A DNA stretch of 64,000 nt from JBKCUK01 sp046318415 (GTDB lineage: Bacteria > Pseudomonadota > Alphaproteobacteria > Caedimonadales > Caedimonadaceae): positions 1 to 64,000 of the forward strand of contig JBKCUK010000010.1 in NCBI GenBank assembly GCA_046318415.1, written 5' to 3'. A model generated the notes under the pieces. The model did not search any database, was not told where the DNA came from, and was given only the letters and a program-made list of their open reading frames with translations. Position 1 is the stretch's first letter, and the number at the start of each line of letters is the position of its first letter. Position numbers and translations under genes: made by a program. Positions 53,400 to 61,953 of this stretch are shown piece after piece.

Positions 53400-54002
53400 A
53401 TGAAAATTCTTCGCGCAACCCTGACGGCGGCCATGATGGCAGCCATGTTAACCAGTGCCACCACCGGCCATGCCCTTGAAATTGAAGAGGTGGATTTTGA
53501 TCCTAGCCAATCGTTGGTTATGTCGCGTGCTGCCATCGTAGATGAAGTGCAGGATCTGCAAAGCAGCCTGCGGCTGAGCGCCGTGATGGATGATCTTCAA
53601 GCTGAAGATGATTCCGTAAAGGTCAGCACACCTCAGGCCAGCTATTCCCTGCAACGCATCGTGGACAACCTGTGGAATGGCACGAAGGATACAGTAAAGG
53701 GCACCCTTGGGGTGGTCACCAATGCTGGTCGCATCGTCCGTGGTCTTGGCAGGGGGGTGACTGGTATCAGTGAGCTGGTATTCAATTGGGATCCCACTGC
53801 GGCCGCACAAAGCTTTACGCAGGCCTACAACGACATCCAAACGGGTGGCACGAATCTGCCTGGTGCCATCAACCAGACCAAGAATGGACTTGTTTCCTTA
53901 TGGGAGGGTGCAAAGGAGGGGGCTGTGGCAACCGCATCAGCTACTCGCACCGCCATTGCAGCCGCACAAAAGGGATATGCGTGGGTGAAAAGCTGGTTTT
54001 AA
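53400..54002 (+). CDS. Unknown exported protein, 200 residues
   Basis: ATG 53400 begins a clear signal peptide (MKILRATLTAAMMAAMLTSATTGHA, cut before LEIEEVDF). The mature part has an acidic start, then alternating amphipathic stretches rich in Gly, Ala and Thr (NLWNGTKDTVKGTLGVVTNAG, RIVRGLGRGVTGISELVF, ATASATRTAIAAAQKGYAW) and ends KSWF. It has no cysteine in the mature part. No family is recognised. It has its own terminator and stands just before the six-cysteine pair. Confidence 0.65.
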   Translation: MKILRATLTAAMMAAMLTSATTGHALEIEEVDFDPSQSLVMSRAAIVDEVQDLQSSLRLSAVMDDLQAEDDSVKVSTPQASYSLQRIVDNLWNGTKDTVKGTLGVVTNAGRIVRGLGRGVTGISELVFNWDPTAAAQSFTQAYNDIQTGGTNLPGAINQTKNGLVSLWEGAKEGAVATASATRTAIAAAQKGYAWVKSWF

Positions 54003-54034
54003 AAACCAGTTGCCTAAGCAAAAAAGTGAAAAAA

Positions 54035-54069
54035 AAGCTCAGACTTCGGTCTGGGCTTTTTTACTTTTT
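54035..54069 (+). terminator. Rho-independent terminator after the 53400 gene
   Basis: A 10-bp stem AAGCTCAGAC/GTCTGGGCTT (one G-T pair) with a TTCG tetraloop is followed by TTTTACTTTTTT. Confidence 0.88.
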
Positions 54070-54252
54070 TATTCTGCGCTTATTGTTGAAGTATTTATCC
54101 GTAAACATTTCATTGATTTTGGGCCTGTTGTGCTCAATACCAAGGTCCTCTTGGGCGGAAATATGAAAAAATCTATTAATCTTTTCTTTACCCAAAAACG
54201 AGATAGTTCAGTTGTTTTCTAGTAATCGAGTCGTTTTTTTGGAGTATGAATC

Positions 54253-54750
54253 GTGAAAAAATCCTATGTATTTTGTGGTGCTGTTTTGCTGACCGCTTCT
54301 CTTGCTTCTGCCCGTGAGGTACCCATTAACCCAGCAGGACCTGGTGGAGAAGAGGTTCTCTTCACACATTTTCTAGATCAAATCAAAAAGAAAAAGTTTG
54401 GCACCTTATGCGCTAAGGGGGCGCCAGAAAAGATGTATGAAAGTGTTCGGTCCTTACATGGGACTTCATGTTACAACCCCGGTATTGGTGCGCTGGCAGT
54501 GCTTACCTGCTCGAAAAGTAGGGAGGGCTATCCCCAAACGGGCGAGGATGGTGTTGAAGGCTTTATGAAATCAAAGTGCAATCTCACTGCCATGAACGTA
54601 TTGCGGGGTAAATCCGCAGCTGATGTCTGGAAAGACTCTTTCAGTAAAGCACCTGAGGCATTTAAGGCAAAGGTATGTCAGGACCTTAGCCATTTGCCCC
54701 ACGAAATCTCGGATCCCATTAGGCCCGTGTGCGCACAGCAGGTCAAATAA
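54253..54750 (+). CDS. Exported six-cysteine protein A, unknown family
   Basis: This 165-residue protein starts at GTG 54253 with GGAG (54240-54243) upstream. A signal peptide (VFCGAVLLTASLASA) is followed by a mature part with Cys at 53, 73, 86, 109, 142 and 160. It shares with the next gene the segments CxKG, SVRSxxGxSC and TC at the same spacing (20 and 13 residues between the first three Cys). The pattern suggests an extracytoplasmic, disulfide-bonded fold. No known family is recognised. It is the first of a tandem pair with its own hairpin after the stop. Confidence 0.7.
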   Translation: MKKSYVFCGAVLLTASLASAREVPINPAGPGGEEVLFTHFLDQIKKKKFGTLCAKGAPEKMYESVRSLHGTSCYNPGIGALAVLTCSKSREGYPQTGEDGVEGFMKSKCNLTAMNVLRGKSAADVWKDSFSKAPEAFKAKVCQDLSHLPHEISDPIRPVCAQQVK

Positions 54751-54780
54751 AGGGGCTTAAACACCCCTTTGTGTGTTAGA
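54749..54780 (+). terminator. Possible terminator after six-cysteine protein A
   Basis: A 7-bp stem AAAGGGG/CCCCTTT with an 8-base loop overlaps the stop codon and is followed by GTGTGTTAG. The tail is weak, so readthrough into the next gene is possible. Confidence 0.5.
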
Positions 54781-54961
54781 TCCTTATGCAAGGAGGGGGG
54801 CTCGCCGAGCTCCCTCTATTTTTATTTGCGTTATGCTCGGCCAGATAAGCTCTTGTTCATTAAAAAATGACGAAAGCGCAACCCTTTACCACCAATATTA
54901 ATCCTCTATTAATGCATCTACGAGATACTTGAAGGGTAATGGCTTAATATGGAGAGTAAAA

Positions 54962-55441
54962 ATGAAAACAATCAAGCGTGTAGCCCTTGCGTGCGCTGTC
55001 AGCGTCGCTGCTTTTACACAAGTTCCAGGAACGGCTGCTGCCGTATCCCCTGTTGAATCAATCTTGAATGCACTAAAGCAGATGGCACAAAAAGGTGAGG
55101 AAACCGTGTGCCGCAAGGGTAATCTTGGGGCGGGCGTCTTTAGCGTTCGTTCATTTGGGGGAAGTTTGTGTCGCGAGAAAACCTTAGCTGCATTTGCAGA
55201 AATTACCTGCAACACAGAAAAAAACGTAGATGATTACAGAAGTTCCGAATGTCACAAGAAAGCTCAGGGGCATTTCGGTGGAAATGGTAAAGATCATCAA
55301 ACGACCCTGAAGAATGCAACCGAACACTGGACAACCTTTATCAAGGGCGCTGATAAGACATTAAAAGATCAAGCCTGCTCCGTTGGCAAGAAAGTAAATA
55401 ATTCTCATTTGCAATCTGCACTTGTAAAGGCATGCTCCTAA
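54962..55441 (+). CDS. Exported six-cysteine protein B, paralog of A
   Basis: This 159-residue protein starts at ATG 54962 behind GAGAG. A signal peptide (RVALACAVSVAAFTQVPGTAAA) is followed by a mature part with Cys at 50, 70, 83, 97, 139 and 158. The first three Cys have the same spacing as in protein A, and the span from first to last Cys is nearly equal (108 against 107). Shared text includes TVCRKG/TLCAKG, SVRSFGGSLC/SVRSLHGTSC and AEITC/AVLTC. It is probably a tandem duplicate that has diverged. Function is unknown; the final Cys lies next to the C-terminus. Confidence 0.72.
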   Translation: MKTIKRVALACAVSVAAFTQVPGTAAAVSPVESILNALKQMAQKGEETVCRKGNLGAGVFSVRSFGGSLCREKTLAAFAEITCNTEKNVDDYRSSECHKKAQGHFGGNGKDHQTTLKNATEHWTTFIKGADKTLKDQACSVGKKVNNSHLQSALVKACS

Positions 55442-55474
55442 ACGCCTTCAGCTCATAGTCGTTGTATTTTTAAG

Positions 55475-55495
55475 GCCCGCCTTTGGCGGGCTTTT
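55475..55495 (+). terminator. Rho-independent terminator after six-cysteine protein B
   Basis: A perfect 7-bp stem GCCCGCC/GGCGGGC with loop TTT is followed by TTTTCGTT. Confidence 0.88.
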
Positions 55496-55575
55496 CGTTA
55501 CCTAGATCCAGTATTTGTGAGGCTTCTATGTCGGTTTTGGCTCTTTGGTTTACATCAGGGAGGGAGGATTGGAAT

Positions 55576-55942
55576 TTATGTTTTAATATTGACCATCATA
55601 GAGTCTATGATCGCGGTTATCTTTCCCCATGAAGCCTGATCAAGATCCATGGGCGATGGCGTGCCAAGCATATTTTTCTGAGATCTTTTGCCTCCTATGG
55701 GTGGGGATCGTGAAGCATAACTTGAGCTCAACTTCTCATAGGGTGTGATATGGCCTTGGTTCTTGGCGGTCATTAAGCCAACGAAGCAGGCTGCGCACAG
55801 GGAGTGCCGTGTGATCCATGGCGTCAGCGTAGGGACCACTGCCAATCACACCACATCCCGCATTGACGGTGAAGGTGCCTTCTTCACCGCGAGCGCACGA
55901 CAAAGAGCAAGGTGATAGAAAGATGAAGGGGGGGAATCCTGG
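55576..55942 (-). pseudogene. Decayed coding stretch, frame broken
   Basis: Two minus-strand frames look protein-like but lie out of phase. The first (55942 down to 55736, 68 residues) reads ... GEEGTFTVNAGCGVIGSGPY, then ADAMDHTALPVRSLLRWLN. The second (up to 55576) continues ... NQGHITPYEKLSSS and QASWGKITAIIDSMM. Neither has a convincing start. A run of seven C on the coding strand (55928-55934) is a plausible slippage site near the 5' end. The phrase VIGSGPYADA faintly recalls Ntn-hydrolase subunits, but this is too short to assign. It could also be chance. Confidence 0.35.
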
Positions 55943-56383
55943 TCATTCCTTATTCACACACGAGGCGTAAAAAGCCATAAGTGATGGCGCCTGTTGATTT
56001 CAGCGGCAAAGACATGATTGTACCCGCTGCTCAACTATGGGTGCTCCAGTAAAACTAAAGTTATTGAGAGTTTTCACCCCCACGAGAATCAACAATCGTC
56101 CGGAAGAGCAAGGCGTGGGCTAGGCCCAAGGAATGCAAAAGCAGGCGGGACTTTTGGATTGGGCACATCTTCTATGGTGAGGAATCTTCTCGCTTTCCCC
56201 GAAAAACTTGCGTTTTTCCCTTTTGCCGCACTTGGATAAGAGGGACGGCAATAGGGGTGTAGTCTTCTGAGTCAAGGGCAACTTTGTCGTAATATTTCCA
56301 AGGCATCCGTTGGTGGCAGGTCATTGAGCGGGCCTGGGAAGGCATGTGCCTTCCGTGAACAAGGCGAGGGCCTTAAAAAAAAC
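55943..56383. other. Gene-free stretch before ftsY
   Basis: Only short open frames without family resemblance are present. Short repeats around the ftsY 3' end (GGCATGTGCCTTCC) are seen but have no clear role. Nothing else is recognised. Confidence 0.35.
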
Positions 56384-57328
56384 TCAAGAGGTCTCAAGGC
56401 CTAAAAGAGACCTTGCAAAGGTATCCGCATGGAAGGGTTGTAGATCCTCAAGTCCTTCGCCCACACCCACTGCATGAATGGGAAGGGCGTGGCGTTCCGC
56501 AATGGCCACCAAGATACCACCCTTTGCGGTGCCATCCAGCTTGGTGATCACAAGGCCGGTCACACCTGCCGTCTCCTTGAAAACCTCAACTTGAGAAAGG
56601 GCGTTTTGCCCGGTTGTTGCATCCAAGACTAATAGGACGCTATGGGGTGCCTCTGGGTTTAATTTTTTAAGGACGCGGGTCATCTTTTCCAGCTCAGCCA
56701 TCAAGTTGGCCTTGTTTTGCAGGCGGCCAGCGGTATCGATCAGCAGAACGTCTTCTTGATGGGCAAGGGCTTGTTGATAGGCTTCAAAGGCAAGACCAGC
56801 GGCATCCGCGTTCAGGTCGCCCTTAGAAAAGGTAGCAGCCGATCGTTTAGCCCAGGTCTCAAGCTGCTCGACGGCTGCAGCGCGAAAGGTATCACAGGCG
56901 GCGATGCGCACGCGAAGACCTTGGCTTTGGTAGAGGTGTGCCAGCTTGCCAAGGGCTGTGGTCTTACCGCTGCCATTGACGCCGACCATCATGATGACAT
57001 GGGGTTTATGGCCCTTGATGTCCAGGGGATGCGCAAGGGGACGCAGCGCCTCTGCAATCCATGCGGCGAGGGTTTCACGCACCTCATGGTCGGTCACTTC
57101 TTGATTAAAGCGTGTCTTGGCAAGATCGGCCGTCAGCCGCGTTGCAGCCGCCACACCCATATCCGAGATGATCAGTAAATCTTGCAGTTCATCCAGGGCG
57201 TCTTGATCCAGGCGTCGTTTGGTGAAAATGCCACTGATACCCTCAGACAGTTTCGAGGAACTGCGCTTCAGGCCCTCTTTAAGGCGCGTTAGCCAACCTT
57301 GTTTTTGCTGGGGTTGTTCTTTGCTCAT
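56384..57328 (-). CDS. ftsY: Signal recognition particle receptor FtsY
   Basis: This 314-residue GTPase has a short N-terminal basic/acidic lead (KQGWLTRLKEGLKRSSSKLSE), an N domain, then the G domain with GVNGSGKTTALGKLA (G1), DTFRAAAVEQLE, DTAGRLQNK and TKLDGTAKGG. FtsY docks SRP-ribosome complexes at the membrane through Ffh. The long acidic A domain of E. coli FtsY is missing, which is common in this group. ATG overlaps the mtaB stop. It is the last gene of dapF-mtaB-ftsY. Confidence 0.95.
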   Translation of the reverse strand: MSKEQPQQKQGWLTRLKEGLKRSSSKLSEGISGIFTKRRLDQDALDELQDLLIISDMGVAAATRLTADLAKTRFNQEVTDHEVRETLAAWIAEALRPLAHPLDIKGHKPHVIMMVGVNGSGKTTALGKLAHLYQSQGLRVRIAACDTFRAAAVEQLETWAKRSAATFSKGDLNADAAGLAFEAYQQALAHQEDVLLIDTAGRLQNKANLMAELEKMTRVLKKLNPEAPHSVLLVLDATTGQNALSQVEVFKETAGVTGLVITKLDGTAKGGILVAIAERHALPIHAVGVGEGLEDLQPFHADTFARSLLGLETS

Positions 57329-58596
57329 ATCAATCTCACCTGTAAACGGTTGTTATGCACGCCCTCGACCATCGCTTGACGAATCTGGCCGCGAAGGGCA
57401 GGGGCATGTTCTGTAGCCTCGCCCACAATGTCTACCTCCGCAAAGCTTGCGGTGTGACCTTTTAAATTGGATTCGATCAACACGCTTTCGGTTTGACCTA
57501 TGCGGCTGGCAAGGTAGTGGCTGAGTTGTGCGGCTGCCACTTGGCGAAGGCGCGCGGCGCGTTCTTTGATGATGGCGCGCGCAACTTGGGGCATGCGGGC
57601 GGCGGGCGTTCCAGCGCGCGGCGAATAGGGAAAGGCATGAACAAAGGTAATATTTGCGTCAGCAACTAAGGTAAGGGTGTTGTTGAACATGGCCTCATCC
57701 TCGGTCGGAAAGCCTGCAATTAAATCGGCACCAAAGGCGATTTCTGGACGAGCCTCACGAAGGCGCGTCACCAAATCGAGGACATCCTGGCGTAAATGGC
57801 GGCGCTTCATGCGCTTTAAAATCATATCATCGCCGGCTTGGATACTCAGGTGAATATGGGGCATGAGGCGCGGTTCATGCAGGATCAAAGCAATGGCTTG
57901 GTCATCAATTTCCTTGGGATCAATGGAGGACAGGCGAAGGCGCGGTAGCTCAGGGACAGCCTGGAGTAAACGCCGCATCATCGAGCCTAGGGTGGGCGTT
58001 CCAGGAAGGTCAGTGCCATAACCCGTGATATCCACCCCGGTGAGCACGACCTCTCGGCAACCTTGTGCCACCAAATGGCGTACTTGCTGAACGATTTCCC
58101 CCATGGGAACACTGCGGTTGTTGCCGCGGCCTAAGGGAATGGAGCAAAAGGTGCAGCGGTGATCACAGCCGTTTTGAATCTCGATAAAGGCACGCACATG
58201 ACCATCGAAACTGGTCACCATGTGGGGGGCGATTTCCTGCACCGCCATAATATCGCTGACGTTGATGCGCGGTGCAGTTGCAAGGTCGTAACTAGCGCGT
58301 TGCAGTTTGTTCTCATTGCCCATGATATAGTTAACCTCGGGCATGGCGGCATAAAGATCTGGATTTTGTTGTGCACTGCACCCGGCCACAATAATCGTCG
58401 CCTCCGGATGATCACGGCGCGCCCGGCGAACGGCTTGGCGTGCTTGACGCTCGGCCTCGTTGGTGACGGCACAGGTGTTGATTATAATGGCGTTTTCAAG
58501 CCCTTGGGCTTTGGCATGCTGGCGCATGACTTCAGACTCATAGACATTCAGTCGACAGCCAAAGGTAATGACTTGAGGCTCAGGCGTCTGGGTCAT
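57325..58596 (-). CDS. mtaB: tRNA threonylcarbamoyladenosine methylthiotransferase
   Basis: This 423-residue radical-SAM enzyme has the N-terminal cluster Cys (FGCRLNVYES, INTCAVTNEAERQ, VAGCSAQ), the radical SAM triad CDHRCTFC and a C-terminal TRAM-like region. It adds a methylthio group to t6A37 of tRNAs. The family distinction from MiaB and RimO rests on FGCRLN and the operon position (dapF-mtaB-ftsY). ATG 58596 overlaps the dapF stop. Confidence 0.92.
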   Translation of the reverse strand: MTQTPEPQVITFGCRLNVYESEVMRQHAKAQGLENAIIINTCAVTNEAERQARQAVRRARRDHPEATIIVAGCSAQQNPDLYAAMPEVNYIMGNENKLQRASYDLATAPRINVSDIMAVQEIAPHMVTSFDGHVRAFIEIQNGCDHRCTFCSIPLGRGNNRSVPMGEIVQQVRHLVAQGCREVVLTGVDITGYGTDLPGTPTLGSMMRRLLQAVPELPRLRLSSIDPKEIDDQAIALILHEPRLMPHIHLSIQAGDDMILKRMKRRHLRQDVLDLVTRLREARPEIAFGADLIAGFPTEDEAMFNNTLTLVADANITFVHAFPYSPRAGTPAARMPQVARAIIKERAARLRQVAAAQLSHYLASRIGQTESVLIESNLKGHTASFAEVDIVGEATEHAPALRGQIRQAMVEGVHNNRLQVRLI

Positions 58597-59420
58597 GCCG
58601 CCAAAAACTCATCATAAAGCGTGCCCTTGAAGGCGATGGTCACAGGACCGGTCATGCGAACACTTTGGTCGAAAGTAACGCTTAATTCACCACCATCCAT
58701 GATCACCGTGCAGGGGCTTTGAACGAGTCCACGGTTTTGTGCCGCCACCACGCTTGCGCAGGCCCCCGTGCCGCATGCCGGTGTGATACCAGTGCCGCGC
58801 TCGTAAACCCGCATGCGGATGCGTTGTGAGTCGAGAATTTCCACCACTTCCACATTGGTGCCATTGGGAAACAGCGGATGATGGGTGAGATGGGCGCCGA
58901 CCTGCGCAAGATCGATGGCCTCGGCATCATAGACAAAGAAAACCAAGTGGGGATTGCCAACGCTGACGATGGCTGGATCCTTTAAGCCCATGTACTGAAT
59001 GGGCGCATGCTGGGTATCAATTTTTTGTGTCAAGGGAATCGCTTCTGGCTCAAGGCGTGGTGTCCCAAAGTCAGCCGTGACCCTGTTATTCCCATGGGTT
59101 TCGGTACGAAGAATTCCTGCCACCGTCTCGATGGCGAAGTGAGTCTTGTTGGTCTCTTGCTGTAGAATGGCGGCAACACAACGGGTGGCATTACCGCAGG
59201 CTTCCACTTCTGTCCCGTCGGCATTAAGGATGCGCATAAAAAGGTCCGTGCTTGGTGAACGGGATGCTTCAAGAAGAATCAGTTGATCGCATCCTACACC
59301 AAAACGTCGGTCAGCGATTTTTCGCGCCCGCTCTGCGGTGATGGGAAAAGCGTTTGTGCGCGCGTCAATCACCACGAAATCGTTACCAAGGCCATGGGCT
59401 TTGTAAAATGTATAGGCCAT
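58593..59420 (-). CDS. dapF: Diaminopimelate epimerase
   Basis: This 275-residue two-domain enzyme has the paired catalytic cysteines in EACGNATRC and TPACGTGACAS and the N-terminal MAYTFYKAHGLGNDFVVID. It converts LL- to meso-diaminopimelate for lysine and peptidoglycan synthesis. ATG 59420 begins the operon. It is full length, indicating that the cell still makes its own peptidoglycan precursor. Confidence 0.95.
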   Translation of the reverse strand: MAYTFYKAHGLGNDFVVIDARTNAFPITAERARKIADRRFGVGCDQLILLEASRSPSTDLFMRILNADGTEVEACGNATRCVAAILQQETNKTHFAIETVAGILRTETHGNNRVTADFGTPRLEPEAIPLTQKIDTQHAPIQYMGLKDPAIVSVGNPHLVFFVYDAEAIDLAQVGAHLTHHPLFPNGTNVEVVEILDSQRIRMRVYERGTGITPACGTGACASVVAAQNRGLVQSPCTVIMDGGELSVTFDQSVRMTGPVTIAFKGTLYDEFLAA

Positions 59421-59498
59421 TGCTTACCCTCACACAGATAATTTTAGGACCAATCATCTTGTGACATACCACAAAGCTAAGGCCTGCCGCAATCTGAT

Positions 59499-60000
59499 CA
59501 GGGGGCGCGTGCTTCTGCTGCATATTATTATGCAATGTCAGCAGATCAGTTGTATCCGGCAGGTCTTACCAAGAGGGGCTATTTTCTATCATTCAACCAA
59601 AGGAAAGCGTTGCGCTGAGTGTTTCCAGACACAAGACACCCCATTGCTGGTCTTGCTCTTTGAGGGAATCTAATAAAGATTACCACCTCCTCAGTATTGG
59701 TTCTCGCCAGTTAAAAATTGCGCAATCCTTAATCTCGATGGCTGAGGCCACTCACTGGCTATGGTTAAAAACCCATGCTGATTTCCTTAAAGAAAGTGGC
59801 TTGCATGGGCCAATAGATCCAAAAGAATACCTGCTCTGGTCAAGCACGCCATTAGCCTGCATTTAGGAACCCGCAATCATGCACTTTACGCCTCTGCCAA
59901 GTACGCTTGGATTCAAGAGCTCGATCAGTGTGATTGGCAACAAGGGGAAGCTGGGATAGGGGCGCGAAGGCCTGATTTTGTATCTCAGGCCTTTTTTTGA
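59499..60000 (+). pseudogene. Decayed coding stretch between dapF and ffh
   Basis: A plus-strand frame without an ATG is open from about 59499 to TAG at 59866. It reads ... YQEGLFSIIQPKESVALSVS ... LLSIGSRQLKIAQSLISMAE, then THWLWLKTHADFLKESGLHG. A second, out-of-phase frame continues to TGA at 60000 (HAISLHLGTRNHALYASAKY, AWIQELDQCDWQQGE). Together they suggest an old gene broken by a frameshift near 59840. Both are lineage-specific in look; chance cannot be excluded. Confidence 0.3.
59967..59999 (+). terminator. Rho-independent terminator in the dapF-ffh interval
   Basis: A 9-bp stem AAGGCCTGA (59967-59975) with TCAGGCCTT (59985-59993) is followed by six T. It implies a plus-strand transcript across 59450-59990, although no intact gene is there. 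Confidence 0.75.
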
Positions 60001-60122
60001 TCTTAGTGAGATAAACCTTAAAGGAATGCTTGACCTTATTTTGATATCCCTCTATTAATGTCACAACTTTAGGTTACGCCAGTCAGCGAGTTTCGCCCAC
60101 TGGCGATTTTCTGTTGGGAAAA

Positions 60123-61481
60123 ATGTTTGATAATTTAACGCAACGCCTGAGTGGCATTTTTGATCGACTTCGCGGACGCGGCGCCTTGAGTGAGGCGGAC
60201 GTCGATGCGGCGTTGCGTGAAGTTCGCGTTGCGCTGCTTGAAGCGGATGTCGCCCTACCTGTGGTTAAAGATTTTGCAGCCGCGGTGCGGGAAAAAGCCG
60301 TCGGTCAGGATGTGCTGCAGTCCATTAGTCCCGCCCAGATGGTGATCAAGATTGTTCACGATCATCTGATTCAAGTCTTGGGCGGAGAGGGCAGCGAGAT
60401 CAATCTCAATGCGGTGCCGCCCGTGGTTATCTTAATGGCTGGTCTGCAGGGCTCAGGAAAAACCACGGCCTCCGGCAAAATCGCAAAGTTTTTGAAAGAT
60501 AAGCGTCGTAAGAAAGTCTTGCTGGCTTCCACGGACGTCTATCGACCAGCCGCGCGTGAGCAGCTGCAGGTCTTGGCCCCCCTTGCGGGCGTTGAAAGCC
60601 TTCCCATTATCTCAGACGAAAAGCCCCTCGAGATTGCAAAGCGTGCGCTGAATACTGCAAAACTCGAAGGTTATGACGTCCTGATCATCGACACGGCTGG
60701 GCGCTTGCACATTGATGATGCGCTGATGCAAGAGCTCAAGGATATTGCGGCTCTGACGCAACCTACTGAAATCTTGCTCGTTGCCGATGCCATGACCGGT
60801 CAAGACGCGGTCACCATGGCCAAAGCCTTCATGGAACATGTGGGTATTACGGGCGTCGTTCTGTCCCGCATTGATGGTGATGCCCGTGGGGGTGCCGCGT
60901 TGTCGCTGCGCGCCGTAACGGGGTGTCCCATTAAATTTCTGGGTGTGGGTGAACGCGTTGATCAGGTGGAAGAATTCCATCCCGAGCGCATTGCCTCGCG
61001 CATTCTCGATATGGGCGATGTTTTAAGTCTTGTTGAGCGGGCCGTTGAGAATATTGATCAGCAGGAAGCTGAAAAACTGGCCCAAAAAATGGGCAAAGGC
61101 ACCTTTGATCTGGATGATTTAGCCTCCCAGTTGCGGCAAATCTCGAAAATGGGTGGTCTCAGCGGACTGATGGGATTCCTGCCGGGCGTCAGCAAGATCA
61201 AGGATAAGCTGGGTGAGGCGGGCGTTGACGATAAGGTGGTCAAGCGCCAGCTGGCCATTATTGGCTCGATGACTCCTAAGGAGCGTCGAAATCCAGATCT
61301 TTTGAACGCCTCACGTCGTAAGCGCATCGCCACAGGATGCGGCTTGTCAGTTCAGGATGTAAATAAGCTGATGAAGCAGTTTCAAGATATGCGCAACGTG
61401 ATGAAGCGCATGAATAAATGGGGTGAGAAAGGTATGCGACGCCAGGGGCTGCGCGGTCTTTTTACACCCCGGGGTATGTAG
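60123..61481 (+). CDS. ffh: Signal recognition particle protein Ffh
   Basis: This 452-residue protein has an N domain (ALREVRVALLEADVALPVV), a G domain with LQGSGKTTASGKIAKFL, DVYRPAAREQLQ, DTAGRLHIDD and SRIDGDARGGAALS, and a Met-rich M domain (MGGLSGLMGFLPG ... NASRRKRIATGCG ... MKQFQDMRNVMKRMN). It binds SRP RNA and signal sequences. ATG 60123 (MFDNLTQRLSG) is preferred over TTG 60114. It starts the ffh-rpsP-rimM-trmD-rplS block. Confidence 0.97.
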   Translation: MFDNLTQRLSGIFDRLRGRGALSEADVDAALREVRVALLEADVALPVVKDFAAAVREKAVGQDVLQSISPAQMVIKIVHDHLIQVLGGEGSEINLNAVPPVVILMAGLQGSGKTTASGKIAKFLKDKRRKKVLLASTDVYRPAAREQLQVLAPLAGVESLPIISDEKPLEIAKRALNTAKLEGYDVLIIDTAGRLHIDDALMQELKDIAALTQPTEILLVADAMTGQDAVTMAKAFMEHVGITGVVLSRIDGDARGGAALSLRAVTGCPIKFLGVGERVDQVEEFHPERIASRILDMGDVLSLVERAVENIDQQEAEKLAQKMGKGTFDLDDLASQLRQISKMGGLSGLMGFLPGVSKIKDKLGEAGVDDKVVKRQLAIIGSMTPKERRNPDLLNASRRKRIATGCGLSVQDVNKLMKQFQDMRNVMKRMNKWGEKGMRRQGLRGLFTPRGM

Positions 61482-61524
61482 TTTTTTGTAAATAAAAGTT
61501 GTCAATTCACAAGGAGTAAAAGAA

Positions 61525-61938
61525 ATGGCACTAAAGATTCGTTTGGCCCGTGGTGGTGCAAAAAAGCGTCCATTTTACAGCATAGTTGTGGCGGACTCTC
61601 GCGCACCCCGTGATGGTCGCTTCATTGAAAAAGTAGGCACCTACAATCCCATCGTTGCCAGTGATCATCCAAACCGCATTACGCTGAAGACCGAGCGCAT
61701 TCAGCATTGGTTGGGTGTCGGCGCTGAGCCAACCGACCGTGTGACACGCTTCCTTGCCAATGCAGGTTTGGTAAAGGCTGTTGCTAAGAACAACCCCATC
61801 AAGGCGCAACCTGGTAAGAAAGCTCAAGAGCGTATCCGTGAAGAGCAGGCCCGCGCCGAGGCTGCTGCCACTGCCGCCGCTGAAGCTGCTGCCGCTGCGG
61901 CTGCACCAGCGCCTGTAGAAGAAGCTGCAGCTGAATAA
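61525..61938 (+). CDS. rpsP: 30S ribosomal protein S16
   Basis: This 137-residue protein starts MALKIRLARGGAKKRPFYSIV and ends with a long Ala/Glu-rich tail (AEAAATAAAEAAAAAAAPA), which alphaproteobacterial S16 often carries. The core of about 80 residues is full length. ATG 61525 follows AAGGAG. It assembles into the 30S body. Confidence 0.96.
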   Translation: MALKIRLARGGAKKRPFYSIVVADSRAPRDGRFIEKVGTYNPIVASDHPNRITLKTERIQHWLGVGAEPTDRVTRFLANAGLVKAVAKNNPIKAQPGKKAQERIREEQARAEAAATAAAEAAAAAAAPAPVEEAAAE

Positions 61939-61953
61939 CGTCACCTCACGACG

